Below, one piece after another: positions 11,352 to 21,019 of a stretch of DNA of 64,000 bases; the stretch's first letter is position 1, and each line of letters begins with the position of its first letter. A program made the translations under genes and the position numbers. The DNA is from Cerasicoccus maritimus. Its GTDB lineage: Bacteria; Verrucomicrobiota; Verrucomicrobiia; Opitutales; Cerasicoccaceae. The stretch spans positions 62,001 through 126,000 of the forward strand of contig JAVDPD010000005.1 of the NCBI GenBank assembly GCA_031296935.1, written 5' to 3'. The notes below the pieces were generated by a model. That model was not told the origin of the DNA, ran no database searches, and saw only the letters and a program-made list of their open reading frames with translations.

Positions 11352-14300
11352 ATGCTTTGGGTTTGGGCGATCTGGGGTCTGCTGTGTTTATCGCCAAACT
11401 CGGTGCCTGCGCAAGGCGCGGCGATGGTGGAGCAGTTGGTTGCGACTGCCCAGCAGCCTAAGGAAACAAAGGCTCCAGATGATGCCGATGGCGCGGATTC
11501 AACTGCGGATACAATCGTCACCGCTGATTCGAATGAGCTGTCCATTGAGGACGTTAAAACCGGGCTGGCAAAACTCCCCGAGCCGACGGCTGACGCACCA
11601 GCCTCGCGCGAATACAATGACCTGCAATCCGCGCTGGATCTGCTCAACGAAGAGAAGGATTGGCAGGACAAGTTGGCCAAACTCAAGAAAAGCAGCACGG
11701 CGAAAACCACGTATGTGGACGATCTGGCCAAGGCAAAACAAGAAGCTGCGACCCTCACGGATTCGCCGTTGCCGACGACGACCGAAGATAACGAACTGGC
11801 CATCAAGGCTCTGGCACCACAATTGGCTGAGGTTAATGGGCGCGTTAAAGAATTAAGCGGGATGCAGTCCAATGCGCCGCAACGTCGCTTGGAGCAAACG
11901 CAGCGCTTGAATGAGCTGAAGAGCACAATCAATGATTTAAAATCGACGACTACGGAAGCTGGTGCCGAGGGAATGCTCACGAAGGCCAAGTTGCAGCGGG
12001 CAGAGGCTGAGGCTGCGTTTTTAGAGTTTTCCATTACAACCACCGATGCGCGCAAGGATTCGCTCAATAAAGAGTTGGAGATTGCCAAGACTAGGCAGAC
12101 CGCGTTGATGGCGCGCAGTGATCTGCTGACGAGCAATTTGAAGAAATTGCGTGCTGAGGACCTTAAAAAGCAGGAGGCTGCAATGCGGGAGGCCACGCAT
12201 GCGGCCGCCATGAAATCTCCTGCGCTAAAAGCGTTGGCGGAAAAGAACGAAAGCCTGCTCCAACGGCGCAAGGATCTGAATCAATACCTCGATCGCATTA
12301 GCCACCGCTACAAGTATTACCAGCAGCAGTCCGAGTGGATTAAGAAGCAACTGAGCGAAATCCAGGAACGCGTCAGCATCTCGGGCTTTTCCCAGACTGC
12401 GGCGGCGATCATGCTGAAGGAGTTGCGCCGCCTGCCGCACCTGAGCGAGCTTGAGGACGAGCAGGATCATTTGGAAGAAGAAGTCCGCGCGACCCAGCTG
12501 GAGCTCTATGATTTGCCTCAGGACTTCAGCAACCAGTTGACTCCCTTGCAGCAGTTTGAGGCATTGGGCATCGAGCTGACTGATGAGGAACGCGCTTGGC
12601 TGGGGAAGAATGAAAAGCTGGAGATGCTGGAGGATCTGCTACAGCAAAATCGCGAAATAGTTGAAGGCTTGCGCAAGGATGCCAATAGCTACTTTGAGGC
12701 CTTGCTGGCGACGGACTCCGAGATCCTGGCCACAATGCAGGCGACCGAAGATTTCCGTGATTACGCTTCGGAAAACATTCTCTGGATTCCAAGCCGCGAT
12801 GTCATGTCGGCGCACGATGTGACCTCGCTGCCGGGCTTGGTGAGCAGCGCGCTAACCGAGTTTACCTCGCTGCTGGACGTGATTGTGCGGGGGCCAGTGA
12901 TCCGGACTCTCATCTTCCTGGTCATTGTTGGTGGGGTGGTCGTGGTTACTCGCTATTGGGCAAAGCGGACGCGAGATGAACGTATCTTGCCGGCGAGCAT
13001 CAACAAGTTTGGGCGGACGCTGCGCCTGACTGTTTTCGAGTCATACATCGCTATTTTGCCGTTGGTGATGCTGCATCTATTGGCTTGGGTGCTGGATGAT
13101 CCCAAGCTGAATGGCAGCCTTTCTTCGGCACTGGAATACACGGCGCATTCGATTGCCACGGCCACGTTCTTCTTGATGCTGCTCTACCGTATTACGAAGC
13201 CGAACAACCTTGCACAGAACCATTTGCGCTGGCCGCGGTTTGTGTGTGTGCGGATTAACCTGGCGGTGAAGAACTTTCTGTTGCCTGCGCTGATCTGTGC
13301 ATTCGCTTCGATCCTGTTGGATAACTATGCGCAGTTTCAGGATACGCTGACGGGCTCCCGTGTCGTGCTCCTGCCGTCGTTCTTTTTATCGCTGTTTGCG
13401 TTGCACACCGTCTTCTCGCCAAAGCAAGGGATATTTACGCGCCGCGATACGATTTGGACGCGCACTCCGTCGCTGCGCTGGGGCATTTATCTCTTCTTCA
13501 TGGTTTGGCAGCTGTTTCTGTGCGTCTTGGTCGTCAGCGGTTACATGCTGGGCGCCGTGATGCTCTGGGGGCACACGTTCCGCACGCTTTGGCTGATGGC
13601 GCTGATCATCATTGTCAAGGGTCTGGCGGAACTGTATCTGGAGATTCAGCAATGGAAGGCGCATCAGCAGGAGCGAGAAGAATTGGCAGCGGGCCAGATT
13701 ACCGCATCGCAGGAAAAATACGATTTCGATCTGGATGAGTCGACCCGTCAAGTCGTGGGCTTTGTGCAATTGCTGGCGATTTTTCTCGGCGTGAGCGCCA
13801 TTTGGGCCGACGCCTTTCCCTCGCTGCGCAAGCTCGGCTCCTATCCGCTTCTGAGCTTCAACGAAGAACCGTTTCTGACTCTGGGGCAGGGGGGGATGCT
13901 CATCCTCTGCATCGTTACAACGGTCTTACTGGCGCGAAGTTTACCACGGCTTTTCGAGATACTCATTTTGCGACGTATCGCATCGATCGACCCTGGCAGC
14001 CGCCACGCATTTTCGACATTGATTGCTTACGTAGTGGTCGTGATAGGCGTCATTTGGGCGAGCAAAATTCTGCTCATCGAATGGGGCAATATTCAGTGGT
14101 TGGTCGCGGCGATTTCCGTGGGCTTGGGCTTCGGTATGCAGGAGATTTTTGGCAACCTTGTGGCGGGCATTATCCTCTTGTTTGAGCGACCGATCCGCGT
14201 TGGCGACATCATTACCATCGGCAACACCACGGGCAAGGTGACGCGCATTCAAATGCGGGGAACTACTGTGATGGAATGGGACCGCCGGGAGCTTATCGTG

Positions 14301-14684
14301 CCAAATAAGGAGTTTGTGACCGGGCAACTGACCAACTGGACCCTCAGTGATACCCTGACTCGCTTGACGCTGAATGTCGGTGTGGCCTATGGATCGGATA
14401 TCACCAAAGTCAAAGAGCTGCTGCTCGATGTCATTTCCAAAGATCCGCGGGTGCTCAAAGACCCCGCGCCAGCAGCCTACTTTAAGCAGTTTGGCGATAG
14501 CTCAATGGACTTTCTGGCATTTGCGTATCTTGGCACGTTGGATAATCGCCTTGGCGTTACGGGTGACCTACAGCAGGGGATTTACGAGGCGATGCAAAAG
14601 GCTGGCATTCGCATTCCGTTCCCCCAACGAGACATTCACATCATCGATGGCCCGGCAGATTGGCCCTCGGAAAAGACTTCGTAG
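11352..14684 (+). CDS. MscK/KefA-type mechanosensitive channel
   Basis: A large MscS-superfamily channel of about 1110 residues that would release ions and osmolytes when the membrane is stretched. The N-terminus (MLWVWAIWGLLCLSPNSVPA) looks like a signal peptide, which is why the ATG at 11352 is preferred; an ATG 15 codons earlier (11307) is in frame. A long periplasmic region of charged heptad-like helices follows (about 30-510). About ten hydrophobic segments come next, then the canonical MscS core with SVGLGFGMQEIFGNLVAGI, LFERPIRVGDIITIG and the cytoplasmic IVPNKEFVTGQLTNW. The layout matches MscK/KefA or YbiO-type channels rather than small MscS. The distance from valS makes an independent promoter likely. 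Confidence 0.92.
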   Translation: MLWVWAIWGLLCLSPNSVPAQGAAMVEQLVATAQQPKETKAPDDADGADSTADTIVTADSNELSIEDVKTGLAKLPEPTADAPASREYNDLQSALDLLNEEKDWQDKLAKLKKSSTAKTTYVDDLAKAKQEAATLTDSPLPTTTEDNELAIKALAPQLAEVNGRVKELSGMQSNAPQRRLEQTQRLNELKSTINDLKSTTTEAGAEGMLTKAKLQRAEAEAAFLEFSITTTDARKDSLNKELEIAKTRQTALMARSDLLTSNLKKLRAEDLKKQEAAMREATHAAAMKSPALKALAEKNESLLQRRKDLNQYLDRISHRYKYYQQQSEWIKKQLSEIQERVSISGFSQTAAAIMLKELRRLPHLSELEDEQDHLEEEVRATQLELYDLPQDFSNQLTPLQQFEALGIELTDEERAWLGKNEKLEMLEDLLQQNREIVEGLRKDANSYFEALLATDSEILATMQATEDFRDYASENILWIPSRDVMSAHDVTSLPGLVSSALTEFTSLLDVIVRGPVIRTLIFLVIVGGVVVVTRYWAKRTRDERILPASINKFGRTLRLTVFESYIAILPLVMLHLLAWVLDDPKLNGSLSSALEYTAHSIATATFFLMLLYRITKPNNLAQNHLRWPRFVCVRINLAVKNFLLPALICAFASILLDNYAQFQDTLTGSRVVLLPSFFLSLFALHTVFSPKQGIFTRRDTIWTRTPSLRWGIYLFFMVWQLFLCVLVVSGYMLGAVMLWGHTFRTLWLMALIIIVKGLAELYLEIQQWKAHQQEREELAAGQITASQEKYDFDLDESTRQVVGFVQLLAIFLGVSAIWADAFPSLRKLGSYPLLSFNEEPFLTLGQGGMLILCIVTTVLLARSLPRLFEILILRRIASIDPGSRHAFSTLIAYVVVVIGVIWASKILLIEWGNIQWLVAAISVGLGFGMQEIFGNLVAGIILLFERPIRVGDIITIGNTTGKVTRIQMRGTTVMEWDRRELIVPNKEFVTGQLTNWTLSDTLTRLTLNVGVAYGSDITKVKELLLDVISKDPRVLKDPAPAAYFKQFGDSSMDFLAFAYLGTLDNRLGVTGDLQQGIYEAMQKAGIRIPFPQRDIHIIDGPADWPSEKTS

Positions 14685-14835
14685 GCCAATCTCTGATCAA
14701 CGTTGGTGGCGAAACTAATGATCCAGTGCTCTCAGGCTTCTATCTGGACTGAATACATAAATTGATTTTGCCGACATTTCATGGCACACTTTAGTGCTTG
14801 TGGCGTCTAAGTGGAAACTTAGAGTCCACTACTTT

Positions 14836-16668
14836 ATGCCCTCTGATCCGTCGAAGCAGCTTATTGATGTCCGGGAGTCCCTCTCGGGGTGGCAGCTCAA
14901 GCTATATGAGCTGGGTGGCAAACCGCTGGACGACTTTCTGGGCATCTCCGCGCTCAATAACTACTACCAGCGGGTCGTGGACGATCATTCGACGATCAAT
15001 TTCTACGAGCGGGCGCTCCGGGCGCTGAATGTCGCCTACGAAGTCAGCGATGAGGACCTGGCTAAAATCCCAAAAGATGGGCCGACGCTGGTCGTCAGCA
15101 ACCACCCGTTTGGCATGGTTGACGGCGTGGTCTTTGGTGCGCTGTTGACGAGTCTGCGTGACGATTCCAAGCTTCTCGCCAATTACCTGCTGACCAAGAT
15201 GTCCGAGATTCAACCGTGGATGATTGCGGTGGACCCCTTTGGTGGACCCGAGGCGGCGCGGAGTAATTTTGCCGCGCTCAAGGAGACGATCCGGCACCTC
15301 AAGGACGGTGGCTGCCTGGGCACTTTCCCGTCTGGTACGGTATCGCATTGGCAGTGGAAAACCCGCCAAATTACCGATCCGCTTTGGTTGGATAACACGG
15401 CCCGCATTATTGAGAAATCTCAAGCGACCGTCGTGCCGCTGTATTTTGAGGGGCACAACAGTTGGGCGTTCCAAGTCGCTGGGATGATTCACCCCTTGCT
15501 GCGGACTGCTTCATTAACGCGTGAGCTGGCCAAGCAGTCGGACAGCGTGGTCCGGCTGCGCATCGGTGCGCCGATCACTTACCGCCAAATGAAGGATTTT
15601 CCCACGCCGCAGGCCATGATGGATTTCCTGCGCGTGAAGACGTATATTTTGGCCAAGCGAGAGGCTGACCAAAAGCCGCGCCGACGATTCTCCTTCCCGC
15701 GTTTGCCGAAGCGTGAAACGCCCATGAAGGAGATCGATCCCTCGGCACCGCCCGAGGTGCTCGCCGCCGAGATCGCTGGTCTCCCCGATGATTGCCTCCT
15801 CACGGAACACGGCGACTTCCAAGTTTACTGCGCGCATGCCGAGCAAATCCCCGAAGTCCTAGAAGAGCTTGGCCGTTTGCGCGAGCGCACATTCCGCGTG
15901 GTCGGAGAGGGTACGGGCGAGTCGACCGACCTCGACCGCTACGACCTGCATTACCGCCACCTCTTTATGTGGGATGCCGGGGCGCAAGCCATTGTAGGGT
16001 CTTATCGCATCGGCATGACCGAAGAGATCTTGCTCACGCATGGTCGCCAGGGGCTCTATACCGCTTCGCTCTTTAAGTTTAAACCGGAGTTCTTCGAAAA
16101 GCTGGGCCCCGCGCTGGAAGTTGGCCGCTCGTTCATTGCGGTTGACTACCAAAAGAAGCACGCCTCGCTGTCGTTGATTTGGCGTGGTATCGGTCTTTTT
16201 GTGGTGCGCCACCCAGAATACCGCACTTTGTTTGGGCCGGTGAGCATTAGCCAGGAATACAACGCTGTTTCAAAGGACCTCATGGTGAAGTTCCTGAAAA
16301 AGAGCAAGATGCACGATGAGCTGGTCAACTACGTGAAGGCCAAGCACCCGCCGCGCGGAGGCAAGAAGATCGGCGCGAGTGAAAAGAATGCGATGCTTTC
16401 TTCCGTGCGCAGCATCGATGATGTATCGGCGCTGATCTCCGAAATCGAGCAAGATCAGAAGGGCGTGCCGGTCCTCCTTAAGCATTACTTGAAGCTCAAC
16501 GGCACATTGCTTTCGTTCAATGTCGATGCCGACTTCGGCAACTGCCTGGACGGCCTGATCGTGGTCGATTTGACAAAGTCAGACCAACGCCTGCTTAAGA
16601 ATTACCTGACGCCCGAGGGCCTCAAAAGCTTCCTGGAATTCCACTCCGTCGAAGCCTCCACGCGTTAG
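14836..16668 (+). CDS. Fused lysophospholipid acyltransferase and OlsB/hemolysin-like N-acyltransferase
   Basis: About 610 residues with two lipid-acyltransferase parts. The N-terminal half is an LPLAT domain with SNHPFGMVDGVVFG (about 88-101), PWMIAVDPFGG and GTFPSGTVSHWQ. The C-terminal half (from about 320) resembles the OlsB/GNAT-like family, with a LRERTFRVVGEGTG block, YDLHYRHLFMWD and EVGRSFIAVDYQ. OlsB and OlsA make ornithine lipids. The bifunctional OlsF has the OlsB-like part first, whereas here the order is reversed. Synthesis of an amino-acid-containing lipid is therefore inferred, not shown. The ATG at 14836 is preferred over a GTG 14 codons upstream because the intervening residues resemble no domain. 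Confidence 0.85.
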   Translation: MPSDPSKQLIDVRESLSGWQLKLYELGGKPLDDFLGISALNNYYQRVVDDHSTINFYERALRALNVAYEVSDEDLAKIPKDGPTLVVSNHPFGMVDGVVFGALLTSLRDDSKLLANYLLTKMSEIQPWMIAVDPFGGPEAARSNFAALKETIRHLKDGGCLGTFPSGTVSHWQWKTRQITDPLWLDNTARIIEKSQATVVPLYFEGHNSWAFQVAGMIHPLLRTASLTRELAKQSDSVVRLRIGAPITYRQMKDFPTPQAMMDFLRVKTYILAKREADQKPRRRFSFPRLPKRETPMKEIDPSAPPEVLAAEIAGLPDDCLLTEHGDFQVYCAHAEQIPEVLEELGRLRERTFRVVGEGTGESTDLDRYDLHYRHLFMWDAGAQAIVGSYRIGMTEEILLTHGRQGLYTASLFKFKPEFFEKLGPALEVGRSFIAVDYQKKHASLSLIWRGIGLFVVRHPEYRTLFGPVSISQEYNAVSKDLMVKFLKKSKMHDELVNYVKAKHPPRGGKKIGASEKNAMLSSVRSIDDVSALISEIEQDQKGVPVLLKHYLKLNGTLLSFNVDADFGNCLDGLIVVDLTKSDQRLLKNYLTPEGLKSFLEFHSVEASTR

Positions 16669-16966
16669 CAATGCTTGCGGCGGAGTAAACATACTACGGC
16701 CAATGAGAATGGCAGGGGGGCGCTTTGATGCTGGTATCCGCCATCTCAGTTTAAGCGAGATTTGGCATGACAGTGGCCACGTGAATCCTATCCCTTGGTT
16801 GTGGTAAATCCTAACTCGGCTGAGTCGAAGAGTCGTCAACGCTCCTGGTAAGGGGCAGCGATACTTCGTCAAGTAGGGGGGGGCTGACGCGCAAGTTAAA
16901 GGGGCAATCACGAGTCAAGGATCACACGTCAAGGGGTGAGTGCAGATTTTAAATACTCATGCGCAA
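16669..16966. other. Intergenic, nothing recognised
   Basis: About 300 bp between the acyltransferase gene and an IS3 fragment. It contains a G-run at about 16877 and several GTCAAGG-like words, possibly decayed IS sequence. No gene or terminator could be supported. Confidence 0.45.
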
Positions 16967-17122
16967 CTATGTTCTAATTCCACGTTCGACTCCTTCGATT
17001 TTCCAGCAATAATAAGTCTCGGTGCTCATGCCATGCTCTCGGCAGGCCTCTCCCACTTTCATCCCTTCACTGGTGCGAAGAATGCGGATGATCTGTTCAG
17101 TGCTGCGATGTCCTTTTTTCAT
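16967..17122 (-). pseudogene. IS3-family orfA (transposase subunit) fragment
   Basis: A 51-codon frame reads MKKGHRSTEQIIRILRTSEG, followed by MKVGEACREHG and a TETYYCWK segment. This is the helix-turn-helix start of IS3/IS911-type OrfA. It ends with a stop soon after, and no orfB follows on the minus strand, so it is an IS remnant. It lies between the acyltransferase gene and the beta-helix gene. Confidence 0.75.
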
Positions 17123-17253
17123 ATGATTATACGGTATCTATACCTTGAGCCGAGGTTCAGTGTGCGTAGATGGCCATGAAGCGTTGCTCGCCGAGCCAAC
17201 GAGTGAGGCTCTTGACCTCTTCGACTCGACCCAAAGCAGTGTGGTGATGGTGG

Positions 17254-20166
17254 TTAAGGGGCGAAGGTGACCACGTCGACGCGGAAGTCATCGTAGTGGA
17301 CCTTTTGATGGACGTTGGTATTTTCCGTATGGATACCGATGCCCCCTGCGGTAAAGGTCGACAAGGCCGTGGAGTCCGTGTCGGTGTAGGAGAAGTCGAC
17401 GGAGCTATCGTTATCCGCATCAACCTCGATCGTGATACCGCTACCGCTCTGACGCACCGTGACCAAGTAGTCGCGCGAGCCACTGTGCGGCAGCTCGATA
17501 TCGGAGTCCGTCGCGAGGACGGTTTCCACAGCGCCGAGTCGGCGGATCAGCCGACCGTTGTCGCGGCTGATATCGATCCAGTAGCAGTTGTCCTCATCGA
17601 TGGTCAGCACGGTGACGCCGGAGCCAATCGCGATGTAAGCATTGAAGGCGGTGAACTGTAGGTCGTACTCCTGCCAGTCGTCGCCTTGCTCGGAGATAAG
17701 CCACGCGTTCTTGGTCTGCCCGCTAACGCCGTTTGGCTCATAGAGCGCCTGGCGGCTCAGGTGGGTGCTCATTTGCACGTAAGGCTTAAACGTGTCGTAA
17801 CCGCTCGGGCGATACCAGCTGAGGCCCTGCGTCGCGGTGGTGTTCAGCCAATCGTCAACGTCGTTGTAATGGCCGTCCTCGAAGTCATCCACAAAGATGG
17901 TTTTCGTGTCGTTTACGATGGTTGGCGTTGGCTCGGCGGAGGGTGAGTTGCCCGGCTCTTCCCAGGCACCGATGTCCGGGCGCAGGTCGATCAAAGTGCC
18001 GGCCAAATCTTCACCCGGCAAAGCGCTCGGCGCGAAGGCCAGCGTGGCAGCGTTGATGGACGGGCTGGTTGATTGCAAGGCCCCATCGAAGTCCGCCGCA
18101 TTGACGAGCTCGTAGTCCACGCCGACTTGGGTAAAGCGCCCAAAGGCACGCTTGTCATCGACGCCGGACGGCAGCGGGTTGGGCGTTTCCTGGAGGATAT
18201 TCCAGTCGAACAAATCCACTTGCGCATTGGCATCGATGCTGATGCGGGCGAGGTTGTTATTGTAAATTTCCACGCCGGTCGATGGGCCGATGCGGACACT
18301 ATGGTTATCCATCGGCCATTGCACGCCATGCAGGCCAAAGGTGCGACCGCTGGGAATGTAGGCCACCGTGTTGTTGCGGAAGACGAGGTTATCCACGCCG
18401 TCGGCATTGTTGAAAAGGTTAGCCTGCGTCGGGCCGAAGACGTTGTATTCGAAGGTGATGTTTTTATTCCGCAAACTGGAGGCGTAGTAGTTGTTAAACT
18501 GCACGCCCTGCGCCTCGGAATCGAAGAGCACGTTGTAGCGGAAAGTGACGCCGTTGTTCTCCATGCCGGGGTTGCCGGGGCCGGGAATGAAGATGTGAAT
18601 GAGGTCACAGTGGCGGGACCAAGTCGGCTCTTGCGCATCGGTGACGCCGTCATCGAAGCGGCAAATGATGTTGTCTTCGACGAGCGCATTCCACCAGCCG
18701 ATCACGCGGATGCCGTCATGCGTGCCGTCGTGGATGTAGTTGCCGCGCACAAGGATGTCGTGGCCGCGACCGGAGATCGCCGTGCCGGTGTTGGTGATCT
18801 CGCAGCCTTCGATAGTGATGTCCGTGCCATTGCGGAAACTAACGGCGGTCTTTTCAATATTGGCCACACTGCCGGTCCACGGACCAAAGCGCTCGACGAG
18901 GCAGTTGTAGAGTCCCCAGTGCTTGCCGCCATCGCACTGCCAGCCATTACGCAAGATGAGGCCTTCAAGGCGGATGTAGGCGTTGTAACCACCCGTCTGG
19001 TCGGACGGCCCGCCAGGCCCAGCAACCGTAAAATTATCCAACTCAGGCGAGGCGCCTGGAGCGGCTTTAATCGTTACCCAGTCGCTGAAAATGTCGCCAC
19101 CTTCGTTGAGGAAAATGTCGCCATAGGAGCCGTCGCGCAGGGCCACGGTTTCGCCACCGGTCACGACGTTGTCGAGGACATGTTGCAGCGTCTCGTAAGG
19201 GTTGCCGCTAGAGCCGTCGCCCGTCGTGTCATCGCCGCTGTTGGCGTCGACATAGATTGCCGTTTCCACGGAGTTCGCCGCCGCCGCATAGATGACGGCT
19301 TCGCGAGTTTGCCAGCTATCGCTGTCGTGAATGGCCAGGGTGAAGCCGATCAGCTTTTTGGTACCATCGAGCGGGAGAGGATCATCAAAGGTCCACATCG
19401 TCGCCGTGCCCGAGCGGATGAGCGAGTAATTGCTCATCTGGCTCCAGTATTCGCTCATGGTCAGCGCGGCAACCACATCGGGATTGTCCGGCGTGCCGCC
19501 GCTATTGGGCTCGGGGAAACCAGTTTCGCTGGTAGTTTTGGGCGTGCCGAGGGACTCGTAAATCAGCTCTGAGTCAACGCCACCCAAGCCGTCATCGTAG
19601 TCCGCGTAGATGTACACTTTGCGGTCGTTGCCGGAGACGAGGAAATTGCAGCTATCGTAAAAACCCTGCTGCGCAACGGGCAAGTCCATCGAGGCAATGG
19701 CCAGCGGGTTGCCCGTGCTACCGGTATGTGGACGATAAGCGCGGACCGCATTCGACGCGATCGGCTGGCTCGGCGTAATGCCAACCGATGGTAGGACGAA
19801 GCCGCCGCCAGGCTCGGCGTCGAGCGCTGTACTCAGTTGAAATGTGCCGTAGCTGGTGGTCAGCGCGCCACTCGCAGGCAGGCCGGAGGTGGTCTGGTCG
19901 TCCCAAGCGTAGGTGCGACTGCTGCCGGTGCCGGGAGAGTGCTCGCCGAAGACTTGGTGGACCATGCGGCCGCCGAGATTCCAGTCACCAGGTGGGTTAT
20001 AGAGGAAGGCATGATCGGCCTCAGCCTCGGAGATGTAGGCGTCGTAGTTGAAGCCGTCGGTCAGATCGAGCGCGATCACGTCAGCAGAGGCAGTGCTCGC
20101 GCAAAGCGCCACCAGCGCAGCGCAGAGCCCGGAAATATGCCCTGGCAGGGAGGGAAATCGAAGCAT
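17254..20166 (-). CDS. Large secreted right-handed beta-helix protein
   Basis: The 970-residue protein has a signal peptide ending near CASTASA (residue 28). Residues 29-300 form an uncharacterised N-terminal domain. A DUF1565/pectate-lyase-like segment starts with IYVDANSGDDTTGDGSSGNP at about 304. Repeated parallel beta-helix rungs follow (DITIEGCEITNTGTAISG, DILVRGNYIHDGTHDGIRVI and similar) to about 700. A C-terminal jelly-roll-like domain (from about 755, KTIFVDDFEDGHY) ends the protein with no membrane anchor or sorting tag. It probably binds or cleaves an acidic polysaccharide outside the cell, but no catalytic residues could be assigned. A dyad at 20237-20254 may be its operator. Confidence 0.85.
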   Translation of the reverse strand: MLRFPSLPGHISGLCAALVALCASTASADVIALDLTDGFNYDAYISEAEADHAFLYNPPGDWNLGGRMVHQVFGEHSPGTGSSRTYAWDDQTTSGLPASGALTTSYGTFQLSTALDAEPGGGFVLPSVGITPSQPIASNAVRAYRPHTGSTGNPLAIASMDLPVAQQGFYDSCNFLVSGNDRKVYIYADYDDGLGGVDSELIYESLGTPKTTSETGFPEPNSGGTPDNPDVVAALTMSEYWSQMSNYSLIRSGTATMWTFDDPLPLDGTKKLIGFTLAIHDSDSWQTREAVIYAAAANSVETAIYVDANSGDDTTGDGSSGNPYETLQHVLDNVVTGGETVALRDGSYGDIFLNEGGDIFSDWVTIKAAPGASPELDNFTVAGPGGPSDQTGGYNAYIRLEGLILRNGWQCDGGKHWGLYNCLVERFGPWTGSVANIEKTAVSFRNGTDITIEGCEITNTGTAISGRGHDILVRGNYIHDGTHDGIRVIGWWNALVEDNIICRFDDGVTDAQEPTWSRHCDLIHIFIPGPGNPGMENNGVTFRYNVLFDSEAQGVQFNNYYASSLRNKNITFEYNVFGPTQANLFNNADGVDNLVFRNNTVAYIPSGRTFGLHGVQWPMDNHSVRIGPSTGVEIYNNNLARISIDANAQVDLFDWNILQETPNPLPSGVDDKRAFGRFTQVGVDYELVNAADFDGALQSTSPSINAATLAFAPSALPGEDLAGTLIDLRPDIGAWEEPGNSPSAEPTPTIVNDTKTIFVDDFEDGHYNDVDDWLNTTATQGLSWYRPSGYDTFKPYVQMSTHLSRQALYEPNGVSGQTKNAWLISEQGDDWQEYDLQFTAFNAYIAIGSGVTVLTIDEDNCYWIDISRDNGRLIRRLGAVETVLATDSDIELPHSGSRDYLVTVRQSGSGITIEVDADNDSSVDFSYTDTDSTALSTFTAGGIGIHTENTNVHQKVHYDDFRVDVVTFAP

Positions 20167-20812
20167 AGTTCGGTAGGATTGGGTTTAAGAGAAGGGGAGG
20201 ATGACATAACGGCTGACCAAGCGGACGCCCGAATTGCATAACACGTTTGTTATGTGTTAGGCCAATGTCAACAGCGCAGATCAGATTAATGAAACTTCCG
20301 TCGGTGGGTAAATGAAAACGCCTATACCGTTAGGGTTGTGCCTTATTAGGTTGCCGGATAGTGCCCAATGCGCACATGTCAAGCCGCATGAAAACCCGCG
20401 CCGCTGTTCTCCACTCCATGAAACACGCGATGCCCTACTGGAACGCGCGCCGCTGCATGCCGTTTTGCCCCGGTTATCGCCAACGCCTTCCAATCAAACC
20501 AAACGCAAAGCCGCCATCAGTGAACTGCTACGCTGCATTGGAACCGATCCGATTCCGGTTCGGCCAAACCGCTCTGAATCCAGAGCAGTCAAACGAAGAG
20601 CCAAAGGGGATACCAGTTCCTCACCAAACCAAGAACACAGAAGGTCGTAGCTCTCTCTAGAAGACTGAAATGAAAAACGTTTGGGAACCAAATCTTAGCG
20701 CCATTCACATTTGCCCCTTTGGCTTTTCCCGAAGTGGAACTCTGCGACGAAATCATCAACCAGCTTTTTGACGTTCAGTGATGCCATCCAGGGTGCTTTT
20801 CAATTCCCACAC
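20167..20812. other. Intergenic stretch upstream of the beta-helix gene
   Basis: No supported gene. Two overlapping basic open frames (20312-20650 and 20361-20660) look random. On the minus strand at about 20700-20830 short fragments such as MASLNVKKLVDDFVAEFHFG could be remnants of a protein-coding gene but cannot be assigned. The stretch also contains the dyad listed separately. Confidence 0.4.
20237..20254. promoter_or_regulatory. Candidate operator upstream of the beta-helix gene
   Basis: The 18-bp dyad CATAACACGTTTGTTATG has 7-bp arms and lies about 70 bp upstream of the beta-helix start codon. Dyads of this size and position are typical of LacI- or GntR-type repressor sites in polysaccharide-use genes. 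No regulator gene is next to it, so the assignment is inference. Confidence 0.35.
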
Positions 20813-21019
20813 CTGTGTTTTCAAAAAGAACCGCTGCTGTACTGAAGCAACAACAGTGGCTGTACTTGCTCGATAACCGATGCTGTACTGGGGAAAGAAC
20901 CGAGCGGTTCTTTTCGAGTTTCCTACGTAGGCTTTTCGGAAACAACCGTATAGGCTTTGGCCAGTTTCCTACGTAGGCTTTTGCGATTTTCCTAAGTAGG
21001 CTTTTCTCCCGGGATAAAC
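20813..21019. repeat. Degenerate 23-bp tandem array, about nine units
   Basis: Units of exactly 23 bp can be laid from 20813 to 21019. Unit starts read ctgtgttt, gctgtact, gctgtact, gctgtact, cggttctt, taggcttt, taggcttt, taggcttt, taggcttt. Unit ends alternate between aaccg-type and tttcctacg-type words. Several unit boundaries make small dyads such as CCTACG|TAGG and AACCGAG|CGGTT. The array runs into the 3' end of the RAYT gene. Confidence 0.75.
20895..20916. terminator. Possible terminator hairpin AAGAACCG-AG-CGGTTCTT
   Basis: An 8-bp perfect stem with a 2-nt AG centre (realistically a 4-nt loop) is followed on the plus strand by TTC. It lies inside the 23-bp array just past the RAYT stop. 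Termination is plausible but the T-tract is short. Confidence 0.35.

Noticed and set aside
17296..17661. 121-codon open frame antisense to the end of the beta-helix gene
   Set aside because: Shadow frame with no domain.
18073..19572. 499-codon open frame antisense to the beta-helix gene
   Set aside because: Its sequence mirrors the codon pattern of the real gene, has no family resemblance, and the minus-strand gene has a signal peptide and clear domains.
20312..20660. Two overlapping basic open frames upstream of the array
   Set aside because: Random composition, no start signal and no family match.
20813..21019. 23-bp periodic array as a CRISPR
   Set aside because: There are no identical repeats alternating with unique spacers of constant length, and no cas genes are near; units are degenerate throughout.
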